Shown here: positions 43,515 through 49,981 of the stretch, in pieces
How the letters are laid out: every line of letters starts with the position of its first letter
Position numbering within the stretch: the stretch's first letter is position 1
DNA from: Bacillus sp. FJAT-25509
GTDB lineage: Bacteria > Bacillota > Bacilli > Bacillales > Bacillaceae_G
DNA: 49,981 nucleotides
Reading direction: 5' to 3'
Assembly (NCBI RefSeq): GCF_001420605.1
Contig: NZ_LJIZ01000034.1
Span: 13,307-63,287 of the forward strand
The notes under the pieces: generated by a model
Seen by the model: the letters and a program-made list of their open reading frames with translations, nothing else
Database searches by the model: none
What the model was told of the DNA's origin: nothing
Translations under genes and position numbers: made by a program

Positions 43515-44858
43515 TTATTCTCCAACTTCCTCTTTTACAACAGCAACAATGCGTTCTACATATTGTTTACATTCTGCTTCAGAAGGAGCCTCAGCCATTA
43601 CACGAATAAGTGGCTCAGTACCAGAAGGACGAACTAAAATACGACCATTGCCGTTCATTTCTTCTTCTACCTCTGAAATGATTGATTTAATACGCTCATT
43701 ATTAAGTGCTTCATTTTTATCTGTAACTCGAACATTAATTAATAATTGAGGATACTTTTTCATTTCTCCAGCTAATTGTGATAAAGTTTTACCTGTTTCT
43801 TTAACAATACTTACGAGCTGAATCGCACTTAACATACCATCACCAGTCGTAATATGATCTAAAAAGATGATGTGTCCAGATTGCTCACCGCCAAGATTAA
43901 AGCCATTCTTTCTCATCTCTTCCATGACATAGCGGTCACCAACACCTGTAACTGCACTTTTCATCCCATTCGTTTCTACTGCTTTGTAGAAACCTAAGTT
44001 ACTCATAACAGTTGATACGATTGTGTTTTGTTTTAGACGACCTTTTTCATTTAAATATTTTGCACAAATGTACATTATTTGGTCACCATCAACGATTTCA
44101 CCATTTTCATCGATTGCAATTAGACGATCTCCATCTCCATCAAATGATAAACCGATGTCAGCACCTTTTTCCTTTACAAGAGCTGCTAAAGCTTCAGGAT
44201 GTGTAGAACCTACGCCATCATTTATATTAAATCCATTAGGATTCGTTCCCATGGTAACAATATCTGCTTCTAAATCTGCGAATAAATATGGCGCTAATGA
44301 AGAAGTAGCACCATGTGCACAATCTAGAGCAACTAATAGACCTGAGAAATCTTCATCAATTGTGTTTTTAAGGAATTGTAGGTATTTTTGACCACCTTCA
44401 AAGTAATCACTAACTTGACATAAATCATTTCCAGTTGGTCTTGGTAAACGGTCAACTTCTGCATCCATTAGTTCTTCAATTTCAGCTTCTTGCTCATCCA
44501 ACAATTTAAAACCGTCTGGACCAAAAAACTTAATCCCATTATCTGCAACAGGATTATGCGAAGCTGAAATCATAACACCAGCTTGTGCACCAAGTGCTTT
44601 TGTTAAATAGGCAACACCTGGAGTTGAAATAACTCCTAATCTCATAACTTCAGCACCAATTGATAATAAACCTGCAACTAGTGCTCCTTCAAGCATATGT
44701 CCTGATACACGTGTGTCACGCCCAACAATAATTTTAGGTTTGACATTATTTTTTGTTAAAACATAACCGCCACAGCGTCCAATTTTATATGCTAATTCAG
44801 GAGTTAACTCTTTATTTGCAACTCCTCGTACACCATCAGTACCAAAATATTTACCCAT
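43515..44858 (-). CDS. glmM: Phosphoglucosamine mutase
   Basis: A 447-residue alpha-D-phosphohexomutase that turns glucosamine-6-P into glucosamine-1-P. The phosphorylated serine is S100 in MISASHNP; Mg-binding FDGDGDR, the sugar loop GEQSGH and phosphate loop [12 protein letters not shown] are present. ATG at 44858 has AGAAGGAGAG 6 nt upstream. It is the third gene of cdaA-cdaR-glmM; GlmM is known to bind and restrain CdaA, which ties wall synthesis to c-di-AMP levels. Confidence 0.97.
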   Translation of the reverse strand: MGKYFGTDGVRGVANKELTPELAYKIGRCGGYVLTKNNVKPKIIVGRDTRVSGHMLEGALVAGLLSIGAEVMRLGVISTPGVAYLTKALGAQAGVMISASHNPVADNGIKFFGPDGFKLLDEQEAEIEELMDAEVDRLPRPTGNDLCQVSDYFEGGQKYLQFLKNTIDEDFSGLLVALDCAHGATSSLAPYLFADLEADIVTMGTNPNGFNINDGVGSTHPEALAALVKEKGADIGLSFDGDGDRLIAIDENGEIVDGDQIMYICAKYLNEKGRLKQNTIVSTVMSNLGFYKAVETNGMKSAVTGVGDRYVMEEMRKNGFNLGGEQSGHIIFLDHITTGDGMLSAIQLVSIVKETGKTLSQLAGEMKKYPQLLINVRVTDKNEALNNERIKSIISEVEEEMNGNGRILVRPSGTEPLIRVMAEAPSEAECKQYVERIVAVVKEEVGE

Positions 44859-44871
44859 TTTAACTCTCCTT

Positions 44872-46164
44872 CTAATTCGATGACTGTCCTACATCGCCTG
44901 AATTCTCATTTTCATCAGTTTGAGCAGATGATTTTTTATCAGTAATTTCAATCGTTATTGTATCAAAATCTAAACTATATATAGCTCCTTTTGGGCCTGT
45001 AATAGTAAGCGCTACATCTCTAGTTCCTGGATCTAGTCCATTAACTTTTGCTGTAATATTTAAATCGCTTGGATTAATTGCATCCAAGTCTTCCTTAAAT
45101 CCCTTAGCAGTAACTACTACTTTTCCTAAAGGAGGCTTAGTAAACTTATATTCAAATTGATTATTTTCACCCACTAAATTAATTGGGATATTACTAAATT
45201 TCTTTTCCATTTCTTGATCAAAATTAACGTTTACGTTAATAGTGCTTGAGTCAACTCTAAATGCTCCATTTGGAGTAGGTACATTAACTTCATATGTGCC
45301 ACTTTGATCAAATGAAGATATGTCTACTGGCACTTGTATTGGTCCATTAAACTTGTCCAACCAATCTTTTGACGCATAAATTCTTACTGCATTAACATCA
45401 CTAGCAAGACTACTTAGTTTTAAACCATCTTTAAGTGTTCCTGTTTGCACTAATTTGATCGGGAAGCTAGCACTTTCAGAAACAATAGGGACAGTTACTT
45501 CAACTTTTCTTGGACTTGTAATGAACGGAAGTTGAACACCCTTTTTATTGTATAATCGAACAGGTAGCACCTGACTAAATGTCTGATTCGCATCAGTAAC
45601 ATCCACACCAACACTTGCATATGCCACTTGTGATACATCATATCTTGATCCTACTATTGTAACTAAACCTGGTTTAACAATTGCATTTTCAGCCTTATAG
45701 CCATGTTTAATCCTTTTTTCATTTAGATAAACAACTTTAACTGAAACATTTTTTTCAATTTTTTCATTAATTGTTACTCTAACTGTTCTTGGTTTAATAG
45801 TTGCTTTTATTTTATCTGAAATATTTCTAATTTTTAAAGGAACTTCATATGTACCTAAAGCATAAGAAGTTAAATCCAAATATACTTCAAAATCCTTCTT
45901 CATCTCAGCTGTTTTTACAATACTATTGGGTCCATCTAATTGCACTGAAACATTCTTTGGAATTCCAGTTACAATTAGATTGTGCTGATCATAAATAGGT
46001 GTTACTGGTACATCTCGCACTAATTCTTTATTATTAACAAACGGTATGTCTCCTAAGCCCGATGAACTTGATTGTGGGACTAGATTGACAGACATAAAAA
46101 GTAATAATGTTACTAATAAAGCGATTCCTCTTAATATCCAACGATTATCCATAAAATTATCCAT
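44872..46164 (-). CDS. cdaR: CdaA regulator CdaR (YbbR-domain protein)
   Basis: A 430-residue protein with one N-terminal membrane helix ([20 protein letters not shown]) and four extracellular YbbR beta-domains (repeating patterns such as [42 protein letters not shown]). It ends in an acidic Asn/Asp/Glu-rich tail. CdaR contacts CdaA through the membrane and modulates it. ATG at 46164 has GGAAGGTG 7 nt upstream and overlaps the end of cdaA by 8 nt, so the genes are coupled. The last stop is 13 nt before glmM. Confidence 0.95.
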   Translation of the reverse strand: MDNFMDNRWILRGIALLVTLLLFMSVNLVPQSSSSGLGDIPFVNNKELVRDVPVTPIYDQHNLIVTGIPKNVSVQLDGPNSIVKTAEMKKDFEVYLDLTSYALGTYEVPLKIRNISDKIKATIKPRTVRVTINEKIEKNVSVKVVYLNEKRIKHGYKAENAIVKPGLVTIVGSRYDVSQVAYASVGVDVTDANQTFSQVLPVRLYNKKGVQLPFITSPRKVEVTVPIVSESASFPIKLVQTGTLKDGLKLSSLASDVNAVRIYASKDWLDKFNGPIQVPVDISSFDQSGTYEVNVPTPNGAFRVDSSTINVNVNFDQEMEKKFSNIPINLVGENNQFEYKFTKPPLGKVVVTAKGFKEDLDAINPSDLNITAKVNGLDPGTRDVALTITGPKGAIYSLDFDTITIEITDKKSSAQTDENENSGDVGQSSN

Positions 46165-46975
46165 TACGTTTCACCTTCCAATTCCATTTAGATGTAGTGG
46201 ACTCTTCTGGTGATTTTAGTTCAGTATTTAATAAATTTATAAGCTCGTCTTTTGATAATTCTCTGTATAGATTTCCGTTCCTTGCAACTGAAACTGCACC
46301 TGTTTCCTCGGAAACTACAATCGTAATACTGTCAGTAACTTCACTGATTCCAACTGCAGCTCGATGTCTCGTTCCCAATTCCTTTGAAATAAATGCACTC
46401 TCAGACAAAGGTAAGTAACAGGCTGCTGCTGTAATCTTTTCACCTTGTATAATTACCGCTCCGTCATGTAGAGGTGTATTTGGTATAAAGATATTAATCA
46501 GTAATTCTGATGATAAATTAGCATTCATTCGAATACCAGACTCTATATAGTCACCCATACCTGTTTGTCTCTCAAATGATATAAGTGCACCTATTCTTCG
46601 TTTAGCCATGTATTCAGTGGCTTTTGCAATGTTCTCAACAATATCATTTCGGTCATTAATCCCACTACCTGTCGTCCTAGAGAAGAAACGTCCACGTCCG
46701 AGCTGTTCTAGTGCTCTCCTTAACTCTGGTTGGAAGATAATAATAACCGCCAAGAATCCCCATGTTAATGCTTGATCCATTAAAAATTGTAAAGTATGCA
46801 AGCCGAATAGGCTGCTTAATACTTTTACGACAATAATGATTGTTACACCTTTTAAGAGTTGGACTGCCTTTGTCCCTTGAATAATGATAATTAATCTATA
46901 AATAACAAACCAAACTATTAGTATGTCTAATCCATTCTGTAAGTACTGTAAAAAATTCATATGTAAAGAAGGCAT
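46157..46975 (-). CDS. cdaA: Diadenylate cyclase CdaA
   Basis: A 272-residue enzyme: three N-terminal membrane helices (about 15-80) then a DAC domain with DGA at residues 171-173 and GTRHR at 201-205, the catalytic signatures. It condenses two ATP into cyclic di-AMP, the essential messenger controlling potassium and osmolyte transport. ATG at 46975 has GGAGGGT 7 nt upstream. First gene of cdaA-cdaR-glmM. Unlike B. subtilis, no sigW-rsiW lies upstream; 774 nt of sequence without a gene separate it from arginase. Confidence 0.97.
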   Translation of the reverse strand: MPSLHMNFLQYLQNGLDILIVWFVIYRLIIIIQGTKAVQLLKGVTIIIVVKVLSSLFGLHTLQFLMDQALTWGFLAVIIIFQPELRRALEQLGRGRFFSRTTGSGINDRNDIVENIAKATEYMAKRRIGALISFERQTGMGDYIESGIRMNANLSSELLINIFIPNTPLHDGAVIIQGEKITAAACYLPLSESAFISKELGTRHRAAVGISEVTDSITIVVSEETGAVSVARNGNLYRELSKDELINLLNTELKSPEESTTSKWNWKVKRNG

Positions 46976-47518
46976 CTTTTACCCTCCAAATTCTATAGAA
47001 TAAAACTGTATCTTGAGTATTATACCATATTTTTGCAATACACAAAATTTGTGAGTTATGAATTATATTAACAATACTTTAACGACTATTTTAGTTATAT
47101 TAAACAAAATTACAGAATTATATATATTAGTTGTCTAAATTCGTAGAAGAATAGACAACAATTAATTCTTTTTTGAAAGACAGTTCTTCAGAGTGTTGAA
47201 ATATAAAATGGTCAATAGGGAAAACGGACATTAATTGAACATTTATTAATGATGAAATTATCATTTTTTGGATGGTCTATTAATGATTTTAAATTTTAAT
47301 ATGTTTGAGCAATTTTATGATTCCAATAACACTAGTAAGTTTTTTTAGAAGTTAAAAATATTATGAGCTAATTTTTAGAAAAGCAAATTCAATTGATTAG
47401 CTTATTAATTAATGTTCGATATTAATTGACCTCCAAACTGATTAATAAACAACTGTTTGGAAACTCTAAGTAAAGGCAATTTGAATAGGTTTTATTACAC
47501 ACTTTTTTTGATGAATAT
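46976..47518. other. Gene-free AT-rich interval upstream of cdaA
   Basis: This stretch holds the cdaA leader and presumably its promoter, but no clear -35/-10 pair, hairpin terminator, tRNA or supported ORF was seen. It is strikingly AT-rich and runs into the palindromic repeat at 47519-47646. It may be a decayed remnant of what sits between arginase and cdaA in relatives. Confidence 0.4.
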
Positions 47519-47646
47519 GTTGATTGGAACGAAAGGGGTGCTCGACTCCTATGGGATATGCGGGAAGGCTGAGACCCCGCAGGCTCGCCGAGGAGGCTAA
47601 AGAATCTCGCCCCATGGAAAGCGAGCATCCTGTAGTGGAAATCAAC
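47519..47646. repeat. Palindromic interspersed Bacillaceae repeat, about 128 bp
   Basis: The ends are imperfect inverted repeats: GTTGATT...GTGCTCG on the left and CGAGCAT...AATCAAC on the right. The interior is GC-rich (GCTGAGACCCCGCAGG, GCCGAGGAGGC) in an AT-rich region. This matches by memory a repeat scattered between genes in many Bacillus genomes. It encodes no transposase. Short ORFs across it are considered artefacts. Confidence 0.7.
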
Positions 47647-47710
47647 GTCACTCTACTCCTTCTACGAAAATTTGGTAATTTAATTGACAAGGTTGTTTTT
47701 CTACAACGTA

Positions 47711-47736
47711 AAAAAGCTAGCGAATGCTAGCTTTTT
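47711..47736 (-). terminator. Terminator after rocF
   Basis: An 11-bp stem AAAAAGCTAGC/GCTAGCTTTTT with a 4-nt loop, followed on the minus strand by TACG. Confidence 0.9.
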
Positions 47737-47749
47737 ATTTTTGAAATAA

Positions 47750-48649
47750 TTATAGTAACTTTTCACCTAATAATGAGCCTATTAATGCAACGGCTACGAT
47801 TGCTGTTCGATTTCTTTCGTCTAATATAGGATTAACTTCTACGAATTCAATTGATGTAATAATATCAGCATCTGATAACATTTCCATCGCTAAGTGACCT
47901 TCTCTATAAGTGATTCCTCCAGGAACAGGTGTACCAACACCAGGAACGTGAATTGGATCTAGGCCATCAAGATCTAATGATAAGTGTACACCGTCACACC
48001 CTTTCAAGTGATCAATGCTTTCTTCCATTACTTTTGTCATTCCTAATTTATCAATTTCATGCATTGTATAAACTTTAATTCCTAATTCTTTAATAATTGC
48101 TCTTTCGCCTTCATCAAGATCACGTGCACCAATAATGATTACGTTCTCTGGTTTTACTTTAGGGAAGTAACCACCTATTTTCGTTAATAAGTCGTGACCG
48201 TAACCTAATGAAACAGCTAAAGACATACCATGAATATTACCAGAAGGAGATGTTTCAGCAGTATTTAAATCTCCATGTGCATCAAACCAAATTAATCCAA
48301 GATTATTATAATGTTTTGATACACCTGCTAATGTACCGATTGCAATACTATGATCACCGCCAAGTACTAGTGGCATTCTGTTTCTTTTAATAACTTCATC
48401 AACTTCAGCAGCAAGCTTTTCACATGTTTCTTTTACAGATTTTAAGTTCTTTAAATTATGTTCTGAATTATCTTCTTTAACTGGTGTACGTTCTACTAAA
48501 ATATCGCCTAAGTCTTCTACTTGATAAGACATTCTTTCAATACGTTCGTGCAACTGTGCATATCTAATTGCACTTGGCCCCATATCTACCCCACGTCTAG
48601 TTTGTCCTAAATCTAATGGTACTCCAATAATTGAAATATCTTTTAACAT
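47750..48649 (-). CDS. rocF: Arginase
   Basis: A 299-residue Mn enzyme splitting arginine into ornithine and urea. Mn ligands are in LGGDHS (97-101), DAHGD (123-127) and DLDGLDP, with EFVEVNP near the end. Hexameric arginases of Bacillus (RocF) have this length. ATG at 48649 has GGGGGAAA 6 nt upstream; the ATG at 48664 lies ahead of that site. A cre-like site lies upstream at 48680-48695, so glucose repression by CcpA is plausible. Its position next to the cdaA locus is the same as in B. subtilis-type genomes (rocF next to sigW-cdaA). Confidence 0.96.
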   Translation of the reverse strand: MLKDISIIGVPLDLGQTRRGVDMGPSAIRYAQLHERIERMSYQVEDLGDILVERTPVKEDNSEHNLKNLKSVKETCEKLAAEVDEVIKRNRMPLVLGGDHSIAIGTLAGVSKHYNNLGLIWFDAHGDLNTAETSPSGNIHGMSLAVSLGYGHDLLTKIGGYFPKVKPENVIIIGARDLDEGERAIIKELGIKVYTMHEIDKLGMTKVMEESIDHLKGCDGVHLSLDLDGLDPIHVPGVGTPVPGGITYREGHLAMEMLSDADIITSIEFVEVNPILDERNRTAIVAVALIGSLLGEKLL

Positions 48650-48679
48650 TTTTATTTCCCCCATCGACTGATTTCATAA

Positions 48680-48695
48680 AAGAAAACGCTTACTT
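48680..48695. promoter_or_regulatory. Cre-like CcpA site upstream of rocF
   Basis: AAGAAAACGCTTACTT matches the cre consensus WTGNNARCGNWWWCAW at all but two positions. It lies about 31-46 nt before the rocF start, where binding could block transcription. A perfect palindrome ATCATATGAT further upstream (about 48827-48836) may be another operator. Confidence 0.4.
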
Positions 48696-48850
48696 GTTTT
48701 TGAAAAAATATAATTTTTTGACTGTTAAAGCTATTAATTATATTAATAGTTTAAATCTTTTGAAACAAATGGGTCAACTCGACATTTTTTTGTATACATA
48801 TGCATTTTGAGCTTATTAATTGCTATATCATATGATTATATACAACAAAA

Positions 48851-48874
48851 AACCTTAGTCAAATGACTAAGGTT
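48851..48874 (-). terminator. Terminator of the rRNA-tRNA operon
   Basis: An 11-bp stem AACCTTAGTCA/TGACTAAGGTT with a 2-nt loop is followed on the minus strand by TTTTGTTG. It lies 15 nt past the last tRNA (Ala). Confidence 0.9.
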
Positions 48875-48889
48875 TAACTTTATGTATAT

Positions 48890-48965
48890 TGGTGGAGCCT
48901 AGCGGGATCGAACCGCTGACCTCCTGCGTGCAAGGCAGGCGCTCTCCCAGCTGAGCTAAGGCCCC
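48890..48965 (-). tRNA. tRNA-Ala (anticodon TGC)
   Basis: Cloverleaf with GGGGCCT acceptor arm, TGC anticodon, GTTCGAT T-loop and encoded CCA. Last tRNA of the nine-tRNA cluster behind the 5S gene. Confidence 0.97.
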
Positions 48966-48987
48966 ACTATATAAAAATATATGCGAA

Positions 48988-49062
48988 TGGAGCGGAAGAC
49001 GGGGCTCGAACCCGCGACCCCAACCTTGGCAAGGTTGTATTCTACCACTGAACTACTTCCGC
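48988..49062 (-). tRNA. tRNA-Gly (anticodon GCC)
   Basis: Acceptor GCGGAAG/CTTCCGC, GCC anticodon, GTTCGAG T-loop, encoded CCA. Confidence 0.97.
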
Positions 49063-49078
49063 ACATAAAAAAAAAGAG

Positions 49079-49151
49079 TGAGCCATGAAGGATTCGAACC
49101 TTCGACCCTCTGATTAAAAGTCAGATGCTCTACCTACTGAGCTAATGGCTC
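49079..49151 (-). tRNA. tRNA-Lys (anticodon TTT), CCA not encoded
   Basis: Acceptor GAGCCAT/ATGGCTC, TTT anticodon, GTTCGAA T-loop. The discriminator A is followed by CTC, not CCA, so CCA must be added after transcription. Confidence 0.96.
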
Positions 49152-49178
49152 GTAATAAATTACGATTAAATAAAAAAA

Positions 49179-49253
49179 TGGCTGGGCTACCTGGATTCGA
49201 ACCAGGGCATGACGGAATCAAAATCCGTTGCCTTACCGCTTGGCTATAGCCCA
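49179..49253 (-). tRNA. tRNA-Gln (anticodon TTG)
   Basis: Acceptor TGGGCTA/TAGCCCA, TTG anticodon in CGGAT/ATTCCG arm, GTTCGAA T-loop, encoded CCA. Confidence 0.96.
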
Positions 49254-49261
49254 ACAATAAA

Positions 49262-49346
49262 TGGTGGAGGGGGACGGATTCGAACCGCCGAACCCACAGG
49301 GAGCGGATTTACAGTCCGCCGCGTTTAGCCACTTCGCTACCCCTCC
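49262..49346 (-). tRNA. tRNA-Tyr (anticodon GTA)
   Basis: An 85-nt class II tRNA with GGAGGGG acceptor, GTA anticodon, long variable arm, GTTCGAA T-loop and encoded CCA. Confidence 0.97.
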
Positions 49347-49364
49347 GGTATTTATTAAATTAGA

Positions 49365-49440
49365 TGGTGGAGGATGACGGGCTCGAACCGCCGACCCCCT
49401 GCTTGTAAGGCAGGTGCTCTCCCAGCTGAGCTAATCCTCC
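49365..49440 (-). tRNA. tRNA-Val (anticodon TAC)
   Basis: Acceptor GGAGGAT/ATCCTCC, TAC anticodon in a CCTGC/GCAGG arm, GTTCGAG T-loop, encoded CCA. Confidence 0.97.
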
Positions 49441-49450
49441 GTAATATAAA

Positions 49451-49525
49451 TGGTGACCCGTACGGGACTCGAACCCGTGTTACCGCCGTGAAAGGGCGGT
49501 GTCTTAACCGCTTGACCAACGGGCC
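49451..49525 (-). tRNA. tRNA-Glu (anticodon TTC), second copy
   Basis: Reads the same as the tRNA-Glu at 3-77, including encoded CCA. Confidence 0.97.
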
Positions 49526-49541
49526 AGTACAACTTTTCCTA

Positions 49542-49614
49542 AGCTTCCAACCGGGCTCGAACCGGTGACCTCTTCCTTACCATGGAAGTACTCTGCCTGC
49601 TGAGCTATGGAAGC
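49542..49614 (-). tRNA. tRNA-Thr (anticodon GGT), CCA not encoded
   Basis: Acceptor GCTTCCA/TGGAAGC, anticodon loop ATGGTAA with GGT, GTTCGAG T-loop. The discriminator T is followed by TAG, so CCA is not encoded. Confidence 0.95.
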
Positions 49615-49627
49615 ATTAAGTTAAAAA

Positions 49628-49702
49628 TGGCTCCGCAGGTAGGGTTCGAACCTACGACCACTCGGTTAACAGCCGAGTGCTCTACCACTGAGCTACTGCG
49701 GA
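49628..49702 (-). tRNA. tRNA-Asn (anticodon GTT), second copy
   Basis: Reads the same as the tRNA-Asn at 186-260, including encoded CCA. First tRNA after the 5S gene. Confidence 0.97.
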
Positions 49703-49713
49703 ATAAACTTAAA

Positions 49714-49829
49714 ACCAAGCGACGTTCTACTCTCACAGGGGGAAACCCCCAACTACCATCGACGCTGAAGAGCTTAACTGCCGTGTTCGGTATGGGAACG
49801 GGTGTGACCTCTTCGCTATCATCACTTGA
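49714..49829 (-). rRNA. rrf: 5S ribosomal RNA
   Basis: The minus strand contains the conserved 5S stretches GATAGCGAAGAGGTCACACC, CGTTCCCATACCGAACACGG, GTTAAGCTCTTCAGCG and TTGGGGGTTTCCCCC, ending GCTTGG. Length is about 116 nt. It lies between the 23S end and tRNA-Asn. Confidence 0.96.
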
Positions 49830-49952
49830 TTCATTTTATTTAGGACATTAATCATTATATCAAATTTCATTTAAAAGTCAACAACTTTATGAAATTTTTT
49901 ATAGTAATTTTTGTACCTTCAAAACTAGATAATGTCATTATCAAACTTGTTA

Positions 49953-49981
49953 GTTAAGTCCTCGACCGATTAGTATCAGTC
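49953..49981 (-). rRNA. rrl: 23S ribosomal RNA, 3' end only
   Basis: The last bases read GACTGATACTAATCGGTCGA then GGACTTAA on the minus strand, the conserved 3' end of Bacillus 23S rRNA. The rest lies outside the window. The spacer to 5S contains TATCTAGTTTTGAAGG, typical of Bacillaceae rrn operons. Confidence 0.93.

Noticed and set aside
47422-47730. Three ORFs of 68-74 codons across the palindromic repeat
   Set aside because: They only reflect the GC-rich repeat; both strands are open and no ribosome sites exist.
49374-49851. Plus-strand ORFs across tRNA and 5S genes
   Set aside because: They lie on the complement of structural RNA genes; this type of ORF is a common annotation artefact.

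Overview
The window is a low-GC chromosomal segment of an endospore-forming Bacillaceae bacterium. The evidence is spore genes (cmpA, a gerA-gerB-gerC receptor operon, a ydcC/gerS-like lipoprotein), Bacillus-type order around alr/ndoA/tex and cdaA/cdaR/glmM/glmS, a glmS ribozyme, an L-box on lysA, and dense tRNA/rRNA arrays. Gene order resembles the B. cereus group or Gottfriedia more than B. subtilis, because no rsb-sigB block lies between ndoA and tex and no sigW-rsiW lies before cdaA. The genus is inference. Many genes start with TTG behind a strong Shine-Dalgarno (SD) sequence.

Layout: 1-300, tRNA Asn-Ser-Glu on the minus strand. 344-8358, a conserved block on the minus strand: SprT-like protein, Tex, EndoA toxin and antitoxin, alanine racemase, YdcC lipoprotein, AcpS and UvsE, with the tiny cmpA on the plus strand. 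8428-13000, CshA helicase, MurF and Ddl. 13100-19900, an MFS pump, a small membrane protein, MsrAB, MscL, a CwlO-like endopeptidase and riboswitch-controlled lysA. 19900-33200, accessory transport, membrane and redox genes: CDF transporter, DinB-like, DoxX, two VTT proteins, an aldo/keto reductase and MFS pump divergent from an HxlR regulator, alkaline phosphatase, CopC-CopD and methylglyoxal synthase. 33300-36900, an OmpR-type two-component system beside a PspA/LiaH protein and its likely membrane partner. 37000-40500, the germinant receptor operon. 40650-47000, two tandem paralogous micro-ORFs, then glmS, glmM, cdaR and cdaA (cyclic-di-AMP synthesis tied to amino-sugar synthesis). 47500-48700, a palindromic interspersed repeat and arginase. 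48850-49981, the distal end of an rRNA operon read on the minus strand: 23S end, 5S, then nine tRNAs and a terminator.

Several genes form one cell-envelope theme: alr, ddl, murF, lysA, glmS and glmM make peptidoglycan precursors, CdaA-CdaR couples this to turgor signalling, the CwlO-like protein cuts the wall, and MscL and PspA protect the membrane.

The best candidates for something undescribed are the two near-identical micro-ORFs after glmS, a 17-codon ORF with its own terminator near 19956, a TnpB right-end/omega-RNA-like relic at 35494-35640, and the gerB/gerC junction with a nine-A slippery tract and a long out-of-frame overlap. All assignments come from reading motifs and gene order; no database search was run.
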